From Cymodocea nodosa (Eukaryota > Streptophyta > Magnoliopsida > Alismatales > Cymodoceaceae), in contig CM072339.1 in the NCBI GenBank assembly GCA_036874045.1, forward strand, positions 7,695,501 to 7,759,500: a stretch of 64,000 nt of DNA. Direction: 5' to 3'. The first letter of the stretch is position 1, and each line of letters starts with the position of its first letter. The notes under the pieces are model-generated. The model was not told the origin of the DNA and searched no databases. It worked only from the letters and a program-made list of their open reading frames with translations. Below, piece after piece: positions 12,280-21,989 of this stretch. Made by a program: the position numbers and the translations under genes.

Positions 12280-13208
12280 GAAGAACTTAATCAGTTTAGA
12301 AGAAATGAAGTTTGGGACTTAGTTCCTAAACCTCAAGGTCATTCAATTATTGGCACTAAATGGATATTTAAGTATAAATTTGATGAATCAACGTATGTAA
12401 TTAGAAATAAGGCTAGACTTGTAGCCTAAGGGTATAACTAGTAGGAGGGAATAGATTTTGAAGAAACCTTTGCTCCTATGCTAGATTAGAATCAATTAGA
12501 ATATTTCTAGCTTTTGCTACTCATATGAATTTTAAACTTTATCAAATAGATGTTAAAAGTACATTTTTAAATGGTTTCATTAAAGAAGAAGTATTTGTTA
12601 GGCAACCACCTAGTTTTGCTGATGCTAATTTTCCTAAGCATGTTTACAAATTGAAGAAGGCCTTGTATGGGTTGAAACAAGCTCTGAGAGCTTGGTATGA
12701 TAGGCTAAAATCCTTTTTGTTAGATAATGGTTTTTCTTTTAGTAAGGTTGACAATACCTTATTTTTTAAGAAAAATCATCTAGGTTTCTTAGTTCTTCAT
12801 ATTTATGTAGATGATATCATTTTTGGAGCAACTAATGAGGATTTAAGTAATAAGTTTGCAGATTAGATGAAGAATCAATTTGAGATGAGTCTAATGGGTG
12901 AGTTGACATTCTTTCTGGGATTGCAGATTAAACAAGTTGAAAAAGGAATTTTTGTATATCAAGAAAAATATACAAAGGAACTTTTAGAAAAATTTGGAAT
13001 GAGTAACTACAAGTCCTCAAGCACTCCTATGAGTTCATCAATTAAATTGGATAAAGATGAATCTAGACCAGCTGTTGATATTACCAAATATAGAGGAATG
13101 ATAGGTTCTCTTCTTTATTTAATAGCTTCTAGACCTGATATCATGTTCTGTTTGTGCCTGTGCTCGTTTTCAAGCTCAACCAAAAGAATCTCACCTATCT
13201 GCAGTTAA
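12280..13208 (+). pseudogene. Sirevirus reverse transcriptase
   Basis: Begins EELNQFRRNEVWDLV, then GTKWIFKYKFDES, followed by three clustered stops (TAA 12427, TAG 12439, TAG 12442) in a segment whose relatives read QGYNQ-like. A frameshift follows near 12,490. The palm is open at 12525-12866: YQIDVKSTFLNGFIKEEVF with the first Asp, LKKALYGLKQALRAWYDRL and LHIYVDDIIFGATNEDL with the YVDD catalytic pair. The thumb (FEMSLMGELTFFLGLQIKQ, RGMIGSLLYLIASRPDIMF) is at 12867-13208. Catalytic residues survive but stops and frameshifts disable it. Confidence 0.92.
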
Positions 13209-13740
13209 AAGGATAATGAAATACCTGCAAGGAACTTCAAATTTTGGTTTAATGTATTTCAAAGATAGCAGTTTGGATCTAATTGGATACAGTGATGCTG
13301 ATTATGCTGGATGCAAATCTTATAGAAAGAGTACTAGTGGAACTTGCCAACTGTTTGGCAATTCCTTAATTTCATGGTTTAGTAAGAAGTAGAATTGTGT
13401 TACCTTATCTACTACTGAAGCTGAATATGTTGCTACTACCCTATGTTGTGCACAAATTCTTTGGATGAAACAAACTATGAAAGATTATGGAATTATATAT
13501 GGAAAAACTCCTATTAATTGTGACAATAATAGTGCAATAAGTTTGTCAAAGAACCCTGTGTTGCACTCTCGGGCAAAACATATTGAGATTAGACACCATT
13601 TTTTGAGAGATAATGTTATGAAGGAGAACATTGAGTTGAATTTTGTTTCTACTCATGAGTAGTTGGTAGATATTTTCACAAAGCCTCTTGAAGAAAAATA
13701 GTTTATCAAATTGAGAAGAGATTTAGGAATATGCTGCCTA
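13209..13740 (+). pseudogene. Sirevirus RNase H
   Basis: Contains DLIGYSDADYAGCKSYRKST (first catalytic Asp), LSTTEAEYVATTL (Glu), NCDNNSAISLSKNPVLH (Asp) and AKHIEIRHHFLRD. TAG at 13390 replaces Gln of the SKKQ motif, TAG at 13660 replaces Gln before LVDIFTKPL, and another TAG is at 13699. It ends pol near LRRDLGICCLN. Confidence 0.9.
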
Positions 13741-14739
13741 AATGATTTTTAGCTTTACCTACTATCTTTTATCTTCTATTTCTTTTATATTTACTTCACC
13801 ATCTCATTTTGTATTATTTGTTTTGATTATATTAAGTTATTTTGATAATCTATTTCAGTTTAATCCTTATATTGAGTTATTTCTTAAGAATATTTACAAA
13901 TTATTATTTTCTTCAAACTTTAAAACAAAAACAACACAACCAACACTCTTCATGAGATGATTTTTTACTGAGTTTATAAGTTACAATGATTTCTTACATC
14001 TTTATTAAAATCAACTCAGAATAACTCACAAAATTATTGAAGGTTTCTACTCCATAAATAGAATAATGTCCACATGACACTTAGAATGGGGATCTAAATC
14101 TGAAAAATAGCCAAGTTACCTTATTAATTCAGTGATTGTATTCCTATTTGCTAGATTGAATGTTACATGATTAGAAAATTTAGAGGAATTTAATATGTGA
14201 GGGTGAAAAACATGGAAAAGTGGTTGGAAGCAATAAGACTCAAGATATTTAACTTGACCTTGTCCAAATGTTTTTAACTCGCTACATTTTCCCTTTTTCA
14301 GTACTATCCAAGTGATTACCATCATCAAAATAAAAAATAAAAAAAATTTGGAATGTTTGTTGCAAAGAGCAACCAACACCAGTCATGTCAAAAAAAAAAA
14401 AAAAAACTCTGATTATGGCTATGCAATACTAACAGTTTCATAATTCTCAAAGATCTTCTTTTCATCTTAGTTAATTACATAACAAGCATTGTTAAGGGTA
14501 AATATACCTTGGGGTTGCTTCATGGAAATTTAAAACTGGTTGGAGAGAACATATTAAATAATTCTAAATTTTTCTATTCTAAAAACATTAAGTTATAGCA
14601 CTGAAGTTTATGAAAATTGATATTTTTTAAGGTTAATAAGGTGAACCACAAGATCAAGTTCTTATACTAAGTGAAATGTGTTATTTATCTTAATGTGGAG
14701 CCTTGAATATTTCAATAATTCTCACCAAAAAAAAAGGAA

Positions 14740-14742
<3 letters not shown>

Positions 14743-14775
<33 letters not shown>

Positions 14776-14783
14776 ATATATAT
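14743..14783. repeat. (TA)n microsatellite
   Basis: About 20 TA units with one interruption, in the Sirevirus spacer. Confidence 0.9.
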
Positions 14784-15014
14784 AATCATAAAACAAAATA
14801 AATAAATAAATAAAAATACAAATACCACAACAAATTTTTTTTTTGCTGATTTCTTTTATTCAAAAATTCAAGGGGAGTTTATTCTTTTTGATATGTCTGA
14901 TTTTCTCAAATTTTAAGATCTATTTCTTTTTTAGTCAGCATATTTTTAGGGGGAGTTATTTTTTTTACCTAGTTAGGTTCTGGAAGTTTTTGGAGAGTTG
15001 GCATATTGTTTTTG

Positions 15015-15230
15015 TAGGTTTTCGGACAATTCAGTCAGTAACTATCCGAAAATTCCTGTGTTTCTGCCAGTTACTCTCTTTTGGCCTTTGTACCTTTTTT
15101 TCGGACAGTTATCCTGTAACTATCCAAAAATTCTTTTCTTTCGGTAAGTTTGGCCTCTAACTCACCGATTTCTAGAACTTTCCGATTTTTATATGCTTTC
15201 GGACGGTTATCTTCTCACTCTGCCTCAACC
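15015..15230 (+). repeat. Dyad (hairpin) cluster upstream of Sirevirus env-like ORF
   Basis: Pairs such as TTCGGACAATT...TAACTATCCGAAAA and TTCGGACAGTTA...TAACTATCCAAAAA form imperfect hairpins. The same decamers fill the 3' LTR of this element and the Athila-type LTRs. A regulatory or structural role ahead of the env-like ORF is inference. Confidence 0.7.
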
Positions 15231-15284
15231 TTCCGATTCTCAAATCCTTCATCTACTTCATCTCTTTTTCGCGCCTTCTCCTTC

Positions 15285-17449
15285 ATGGCTTCATTTAGAC
15301 ATTTTTCTGGTCTCTCTCAGCAAGAGCAAGAACAACGGATTCTTGTATTAGAAAAAGAACTCCAATCAGGTATGGTAGACCTATCTCTTGGAAAAGTTCA
15401 ACAAATTATTTCTGTCGGAGAAGAAGTTGTCGATTTTGAGTCAGTTTATGGCACTTCAGAAATTGTTACACGTTTCCTATGTTTGGAAAAATAACTTTCT
15501 CTTCTTTGCAAATTTTGTCCCGTTAGTACTCCTTTTCAGCAACAAAAGTGTATGAAATCCAAACAGAGAACTTTCAAGAGAAAATCCACCAAACCCTCTA
15601 CTGGTCATAAGGAACAGAAGACTAGTCAATCATCTTCTGCTCCTGCCAAGGGTTCTAAGGACTCTTCCTTCGATGATGAGGACATTTTTACTACTAAAGT
15701 TAACTCCTTAGAACCTCAGTTTAAATCTGTTTATGAGACTTATGTCAGCCAATTTTTGAGTTCTTCTAAGGATACTAGGGCTTCTAAGAAACGTGCATTA
15801 CATATGGCCTTACAGTTACAAACTACCTTACTCAAGAGGAGAAATCAAGTGTTACTTAATCGACTCTGTAATCAACCATGAATAAAAATTCAAGAGCCTT
15901 CTGAACCTGCTTGTTATCATGTTGCTTCTGATATGGCCGATAAGTAGAAATTTATTCTTGAACCAGAATTCTGTTTGCCTAAGAAAGGAATTGATTTCAG
16001 GCATGTTGCTGGGAGAACTCATTCTAAATCTCCTGAGCTAACTATTGACTCTTTATATCAAACTGCTCCTAGTTCTCCTAAATTCATTTCTCCATTTCCA
16101 TAGGTTTTACTACCTGCTTCTCCTATTCCTTCCTTTAAGGCTGCTAAAACTCAATTCACATACTCTAGGAGAAGAAGAAAACTCTCTCCTCTCATCCGAG
16201 TTTTGCCAAACCTCCTTCTGTAAATAAAGAAGACTTCACTCCTCATCCTCCTTCATCTGATGTAGAATCTCATTCAATTCCTTCTCCTCACACTCAAATG
16301 GTGATACAAGGATTGTATGTAGATTCAGGTTCTATTTCTGTTCCTCAATCTCCTCCACCTTCTGAAACCCCTCTAGCAAATGAAGATCTAGAGGTTGCAG
16401 TCAATTATTCTTCAGAAATCCCTACAAATGTATATTATTTCAGATTTTCTGCAGCTAGGGATCTCTTTTTCAATAAATATCAAGGAATGAAGATTATTTA
16501 CAGTAGACCAGTAAATTTTCAAGGAATGGATTCAATTCATAGTCTGCTCACTCATTAAGGGCTTTTAGGTCTTATTTCTTCTCCATCAGGGTTATCCGTT
16601 TTTGAAGACCTAATTCTCCTTTTCTACTCAAATCTTGAGATTTTTTCACATTTTGTTCTCCTGCACCTTCAACATCAAACAATCAGGATTGATGTAGAAT
16701 TCTTGGAGACTCTTTTTAGAATACCATCTACTGGTATAAATATTGCTTTTTCTCCATTAGAACTGGGGTGGTAGGAATCAGAAATGAATAAATTGATTGG
16801 AAAAACTCTTGATAAACAGTTTAAGTTAGTTAAGACTGCAGATCTTAATGGTCTGGTTTGGATGATTGCCATTATCCTGTCTTCCTCTGTATTTTAGAAA
16901 ATAGGTCATGCAAATGAATTGGAAAGGAAAGTCTACCAAGCCACTTATGCTTTGATGGCTGGTATCAAGGTTAATTGGGCAAAAGTCATTATTGCTCAGA
17001 TCACTCATTTGCAAAGTTTTCTGTTTTATGGAGATTTCATTTTTCATCTGATGGCCAGATGCATTGATTTATCGAGCAAACCTCTGAAATCCATTAAAAG
17101 AAGAGTACTACAGCTTAAGGATCTTCAGAGAATGTCCTTCTCTGATCTAGTTGAGTTGCCCCCTCCTTTTCAACCATCTGCAACTCAGAATTCAGCTTCT
17201 CCTTCTACAACAACTTCACCTCATGCAGCACCTTCTTCTGTAGAAATTGCACCTCCTGCAACACCTAATCCAGCTCCAGCAACTCCATTTACAGCAGTTG
17301 ACAGTTTTGATACCCTCCTAAAATAGAATGAGTTTCTACTTCAACACAAGCAGATGCTTTTCGATCAAGTGGCTCATTTAGAACAACTTCTGAGAGAGAG
17401 GGATACTTTAATTCAAGATTTGTTACAGAAAAAGTCAGCTGCACCTTAG
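15285..17449 (+). pseudogene. Sirevirus env-like ORF
   Basis: Start chosen at the ATG of MASFRHFSGLSQQEQEQRIL, after the hairpin cluster. About 720 codons reach the TAG at 17447, with several stops and at least one frameshift. N-terminal half: coiled coil and basic Ser/Lys-rich text. Middle: VYYFRFSAARDLFFNKY, MKIIYSRPVNFQGMDSI and RIDVEFLETLFRIP. Core: ATYALMAGIKVNWAKVIIAQ and SFLFYGDFIFHLM (16919-17080). Then a Pro/Ala/Ser-rich segment and a C-terminal coiled coil (VAHLEQLLRERDTLIQDLL). I see no transmembrane segment or signal peptide, so 'env' is positional only. The core matches the ORF at 29259-31484 in a Ty3 element. Function unknown. Confidence 0.75.
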
Positions 17450-17637
17450 ATTTTTTGTTTTTTTTTTTCCTTTGATGTAATTTTCATTATTTTTTTTATT
17501 CTGTATCCATATTGTTTCTTACTCTTCATCAATGAAATTACATTTTATTTATCTTCGAGTATCCTTCAATCACTTGTCTCTACTTTTTAATTCTGACAAA
17601 GGGGGAGAATATATTTGTTTACAATTTTGTCATCATC
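17450..17637 (+). other. Sirevirus 3' noncoding region
   Basis: T-rich sequence with a first purine block, 'aaagggggagaa', near 17597, upstream of the terminal PPT. Duplicate PPT-like blocks are a known Sirevirus trait. Confidence 0.6.
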
Positions 17638-17651
17638 AAAAGGGGGGAGAT
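17638..17651 (+). other. Polypurine tract of Sirevirus A
   Basis: AAAAGGGGGGAGAT immediately before the TGTTAG that opens the LTR. It primes plus-strand DNA synthesis and fixes the element's orientation. Confidence 0.9.
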
Positions 17652-19372
17652 TGTTAGTTTAATTATTTATCAGTTAATTTTGATGATGAAAAACGTGTGG
17701 TTTAATTATTTCTGCCATATTTTAGTTGTCTGTTTATTCAAATGAATCTTGGCTAACTACTTTGTACTCAAAGTCTTTTAAATTAGAATTCAGTAGGTTA
17801 TTTTGTCTGTAGTGTATTGATCAGAGAGTTAATTTATAAGTCACTAAACAAAATAGGACAAATCAGATGGTTGAGCTTCTCTCTTGGCTTTTCGAACAGT
17901 TATATTAGTAACTATCCGAAAGGTATTTATCTTTGGTGAGTTAAGTCTTTTTATGTCCGGATATGACTTTTATGGTAAGTATCCGAAATTCCTTCTGTTT
18001 CAGATAGTTAAGGTTTTTCTTTTCGGATAGTTAGCTATTTCTTTGATTTAATGTATTTTCGGTTACTTTCTTCTGAAGGACACGTGTTAGTCTCTCATCG
18101 CTTGACTTAAGTGACTTTTTGGAAGGTTACGATGTAACTATCCGAAAACTCTTAAGAATCAGAGAGTTACCTTTAGTAAGTATCCAAAAATAGTTTTAAG
18201 CTTCGGATGGTTGAATTTTCTATTATTTCTGACTTAAGTGACTTTTCGAAAGGTTACCTATGTAACTATCCGAAATGACTTAAGGATCGAAGAGTTATCT
18301 TTTATAAGTATCCGAAACATGCCTTCTCTATCGGATAGTTTATTTTTATATATTTTATGATGCTATTTCAAAAGGACACATGTTTCAATTTTAATACATG
18401 ACTTAAGTGGTCTTTCAATATGTTAGTTCTATCTATCTGAAATGATTTTAAGTTTCGGTAGGTTATCTGTTTAAGTCTCTGATTTTCTAAAAGTTTTCGA
18501 AGATTTTATTTTTACAGAAACTGCAATTATTATTAATTGACTAATCTTTGTGGCAAGATATCTTTTGATTGTAGATCTCGACTTTATTATGATTGAAGGT
18601 TGTCGGAAATGAATTACTGCTTAAGGCATCTGACATTTTCAGAATTCTTTCCACCCATGTAAATCTCAAAGGAAAAATAAAAAGGATTTACAGAAAACTG
18701 AAATACAGACATAGAATTTTTCAACACTCGAAAGGGAGAAATTGTTTGCTTAGCATTTCTGCAAACATCCTGAAGATTCGTCTACAACAAAGTCCAAAAG
18801 ATTATAAGCTGCAAATAAATCAAGAATTCTCTTCAAAGCTTCAAAAATCAACTCTTCTTGGGAGTTGACCTCGTGTGTTGTGTGTCTTTGTCATTTTGAG
18901 TCTGTGACTCCTGATTTTTAAACTATTTTCTAGTTTATTTTCAAACCTAACTCACAAGGGTGTTGTGAGTATACTTTCACAAGGTCGGGGCCTTGGTGAA
19001 GAGAGTGAAGGGTGATACTTCACTTGCTTAAGATCGAGGTCTTGAGTACACAAAGTTGGTGCTTCGTGTGAGGTTTCTATTTAGCCTTTAAAAGCATTTG
19101 TAAGGTTGCTGCTTAGCCTACAAAAGCAACTTGTTTAAGGTTTGTGCTTAGCCTTAAAAGCTCAAGGTTGTGGCTTTAAGGAGTGGACTACCCAATTTAG
19201 GGAACCACTATAAATCTCTTTGTGTTCTTTACTTTCTACACTGCAAGTTTTAATTCCAAAATCAATTAATCAAGGTTCATTAGTGTCAACAGCTTCTGAA
19301 CTTTTTAAAAGCAAAATAAATTTAATTAGGACACTATTCACCCCCCCTCTAGTGTGTCATTCGATCCTTTCA
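17652..19372 (+). repeat. 3' LTR of Sirevirus A, 1721 bp
   Basis: Starts TGTTAGTTTAATT after the PPT and ends 'tagtgtgtcattcgatcctttca', the usual copia terminus with a C-rich 'caccccccctct' block before it. U3 (17880-18480) holds many dyads: TAACTATCCGAAA, CGGATAGTTA, ACTTAAGTGAC and GGACACGTGT. A TATA-like CTATAAATC lies near 19208 with the transcribed region after it. AAGAA (19373-19377) would be the target duplication, but the 5' partner is lost. Confidence 0.88.
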
Positions 19373-20470
19373 AAGAAATCAAAGGAGTACCTAGATCATC
19401 TAACTTAAAAGGAAGGTGGTTGGTAAAAGGAGAACTAGCTTTTTGACCTAGAAAGGCTCTCTTAATGACTTTCCTGGTTCTCTTCTTGGTGCACCACCCC
19501 TTAAGAAATTTAGCATAGTTAAGCATTTGTTTTAATAAATCAAGGAGAGGTATATTAACTTGCACCTATTTAAAAATTCTTTCAATGCCTTCATCTTTTA
19601 TATTTTCATTTGATTTTAACCTATCAAGATATGGTGCTAAAGCTATGTGTTGAGTAGGTTCTAAATGATTTTCTTTAGGTTCTAAATCTACCCTCTCTCC
19701 ATCTAAGTTACTTTGTTGATCTTTAATATTCTTATTTTCCTTATTTTCTTCTTCTTGTCTAATTATTTCATTTTCTTCTCTTATGGATGGGGTCTTATGA
19801 GTGACATTACCTGATCTAAGTGTTGCATAAGCATCTACTAAGTCACTTACTTCACTTAAATTTTTCCCACTATTTTCATTATTTTCTTCAATTATTACAA
19901 AATTTTCTAAATTATCCTCTCGTTCTCTTTCTATATTAATTTGAAATTGGTCCTCTACCTCTTCACTAGGTTGGATTGAAGACTCCTCTAATCCTATGGA
20001 TGGATTTATCTCAAAACCTCCTTCTTCTACCATCCTAGCTAGATCTTTAATTTGTTTTCCTAAGGCTTGCACCTCACTCATAATTCTAAATTCTTTTTCC
20101 TCAATTGTTTTTTCATAAATAGTTGGTTGAGTATGATAATTTTGACTTTCATTTTCTTCATGATAGTAATTAATTGAATTAATGGCTTTTACTATTTCAT
20201 CTTCAGGGTTTTGTAGACATTTTTCTTCATTATGTCCTAACATTAAACATTTATTGCATTGTTTAACATTTTCTAATGGTTGAGGTGGATAATAATTAAA
20301 ATTGCAATTGGTTGTGGTATGCCCCTCTACATGACATAAGTCACAATAAAGAGAACATTCATCTCCAAAGGCATAGAAATTATTCTCCTTAATTGCCTCC
20401 TTTGAAGATGCACAACCAAAACACTTAAAAGGCTCAAGTCTAATCCAAAAAATTAAAACCTAGATTATAT
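19373..20470 (-). pseudogene. Athila-like X: zinc-knuckle and protease-linker ORF
   Basis: From about 20440 the minus strand encodes two CCHC-like knuckles (CDLCHVEGHTTTNC and CNKCLMLGHNEEKC). A Glu/Asn-rich acidic region follows (20243-19566, open for 225 codons), then QVNIPLLDLLKQM and AKFLKGWCTKKR, matching the segment before the protease in Athila-1 (about 35,850-35,750). The sequence is cut at GTPLIS by the Sirevirus LTR, so the catalytic Asp is absent. Tandem knuckles distinguish it from Athila-1, which has one. Confidence 0.75.
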
Positions 20471-20479
20471 CGTACCAAT

Positions 20480-20497
20480 TCCCCAGCAACAATGCTA
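20480..20497 (-). other. Primer-binding site, tRNA-Asp type (element X)
   Basis: Minus-strand TAGCATTGTTGCTGGGGA is a mutated version of the Asp PBS TGGCGCCGTTGCCGGGGA, six bases from the LTR. Asp priming is usual for Athila. Confidence 0.75.
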
Positions 20498-20503
20498 AAA
20501 ACT

Positions 20504-21779
20504 TGTTTGGGTTTTTTTTAGAAGTTTTAAATTTATAAACCATAAGTGCATGATGTCCAATGAAGTACGTCGACAAGGGTCAAACTATAAGGAAATGGGG
20601 ATAATCTAGGACTCTAATTACAAGAAAATTGCAAGATAGCACTTTCCAAAAATAGATTAGACAACATAAAAGGTAATTCCATAGATTTTTAATTTATCAA
20701 CCAATCAACAAATTAGACTGAAAATTTTTTAGATTGCTATGAAATTTCAGAGAATCAAAGAATACTTATAATGGCACGATTATGAAATTTTTCAGAATTT
20801 TAATTAAACAAACAAGCTCTAGATCACATATTAATTCTTGGAATAAACACAGATCAACAGAAATGCAAATCTGTAAACATCATGCACAACCTTCATCAAA
20901 TTCTACTTTGTTTCATACATAACAGAATGAAATATCTGCATTTCAACATCAACAAACAACAATATATGAATATATATCAATAACAGCACATGTTTTTATG
21001 GTTTTCAGATGAAAATAACAAAGATTCACAGATTCAAAAGGGAAGATACAAATAAAAACGAATCAGTCTTCTACTTTTATCTTATTACAATGAAAACTAG
21101 GAACACATATAACTACCTACGTGAAACATGATAATATGACATACATTTGAAGCCAAGGAAGAGGGGAAATTGGAGAAACGATTTGTGGAATCTCACAAAT
21201 GAAGAGAAGCACTCTTGTGAAGGTCGACATCTCTACTCCAAGATGTGGAATGAAGGCTTGCACGTTGGAGATGACTTGTGGTGTGAAGATGATGAGATCT
21301 AAGTTGAAGAGAGGTGGAGGAATGACCAGTGTTCTCCTTCCTTGCTTCAAGAAATGGAGCTCCAAGAGGAGGTGATGGTTGGTGGTGTGGAGGTGGAAAA
21401 CAAAAAGCTCAAGAGAAGAGAGCCCTAGACGTGCACCACTCCTTTTATAAGGAGTGTTTCCATGTTTGGAGATCCATCTTTGATTCAACGATTGGGATTA
21501 AATCCCACTTGATTTTCTTCCTCCAATCTTCAATTTCCATGATCTTCTATTGAATTATAAACTTTTCATAACAATAAATACATCAAAATATCAAGTCATC
21601 CATAAAATTCATAAATAATGCATGTTTGAAATAATTTCCTACTTTTAATTGTATAAAATGGGGATTGGTTCTTATTGGTTAAATGATAAATAAATGCATA
21701 ATATGACTTTAATAAATCTCATGTAAATCTATTTAACCAATAAGATCCTATAAAAATATGCAACATTTTAATCCAAACA
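20504..21779 (-). repeat. 5' LTR of Athila-like element X, about 1276 bp
   Basis: On the plus strand it runs from TGTTTGGG next to the PBS to AATCCAAACA, after which copia protease sequence resumes. It is unlike the larger Athila-1 LTR except at the ends, so X is a related but separate family. No dyad array was noticed in it. A 123-codon minus-strand ORF (21117-21488) has no recognisable domain. Confidence 0.65.
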
Positions 21780-21989
21780 AAATAATTATTGTTACCCATA
21801 TAGATGCGTTGTTCCCTAGGACCGAACTTTTTAAAGGACTCAAGTCCCCTTTTAGTTTTGGCAATATGTCTTATGGCACCAGAATCAACCCACTAGTCAT
21901 TTGAACTCGAGACTGCTACATTGTTGCATTCCATAACTCTCACAAAGTTTCTTTTATTCTTCATGTTCAATTCTAAGGTTCAACCACTA
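21780..21989 (-). pseudogene. Copia B protease fragment
   Basis: The minus strand reads MECNNVAVSSSN, a stop, WVDSGAIRHIAKTKRG, then ESFKKFGPREQRIYMGNN. W-[VI]-D-S-G-A and the YMGN motif are those of copia proteases. One stop interrupts it just before WVDSG. The upstream gag continues on the far side of Athila-1 at 38775, so one element was split by that insertion. On this side it is cut by the LTR of element X. Confidence 0.85.

Larger units (their letters stand above)
13741..15284 (+). other. Sirevirus spacer between RNase H and env-like ORF
   Basis: About 1.5 kb of AT-rich noncoding sequence. It has a poly-A run near 14391-14407, a TA-dinucleotide repeat near 14743-14783 and, at 15015-15230, a cluster of TCGGACA...TAACTATCCGAAAA-type dyads immediately before the env-like ATG. 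Short ORFs here are not supported by any family motif. Confidence 0.6.
9309..19372 (+). mobile_element. Ty1/copia Sirevirus, 5'-truncated (Sirevirus A)
   Basis: Plus-strand order is gag, protease, integrase, RT, RNase H, a 1.5-kb spacer, an env-like ORF, a PPT (17638-17651) and a full 3' LTR (17652-19372). INT before RT is diagnostic of Ty1/copia; a long env-like ORF after RNase H and a coiled-coil-rich gag C-terminus are typical of Sireviruses. The 5' LTR, PBS and gag N-terminus are missing, cut off by the Athila-type LTR at 9308. Nearly all in-frame stops sit at Gln or Trp codons. Its 3' end lies inside the Athila-like element X. Confidence 0.9.
19373..21779 (-). mobile_element. Athila-like element X, 5' LTR to protease, interrupted
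   Basis: Minus-strand order: LTR (21779-20504), Asp-type PBS (20497-20480), zinc-knuckle/gag-linker ORF, then the start of the protease linker, where the Sirevirus 3' LTR cuts it at 19372. The rest of pol is not in the window. The LTR inserted into copia B: copia protease text resumes at 21780. As in the other Athila-like copies, the zinc knuckle follows the PBS directly, with no upstream gag core. Confidence 0.8.

Noticed and set aside
9354-13740. TAG read as a sense codon (stop reassignment)
   Set aside because: Frameshifts and missing zinc-ligand Cys show ordinary decay, the PADRE host gene uses a normal stop, and the pattern is explained by C-to-T change.
13742-13960. 72-codon plus-strand ORF after Sirevirus RNase H
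   Set aside because: Phe/Ser/Leu-rich translation of T-rich spacer; looks hydrophobic only because of composition.
21117-21488. 123-codon minus-strand ORF in the LTR of element X
   Set aside because: No recognisable domain; overlapped by an equally plausible plus-strand ORF; probably chance in a GC-richer LTR block.
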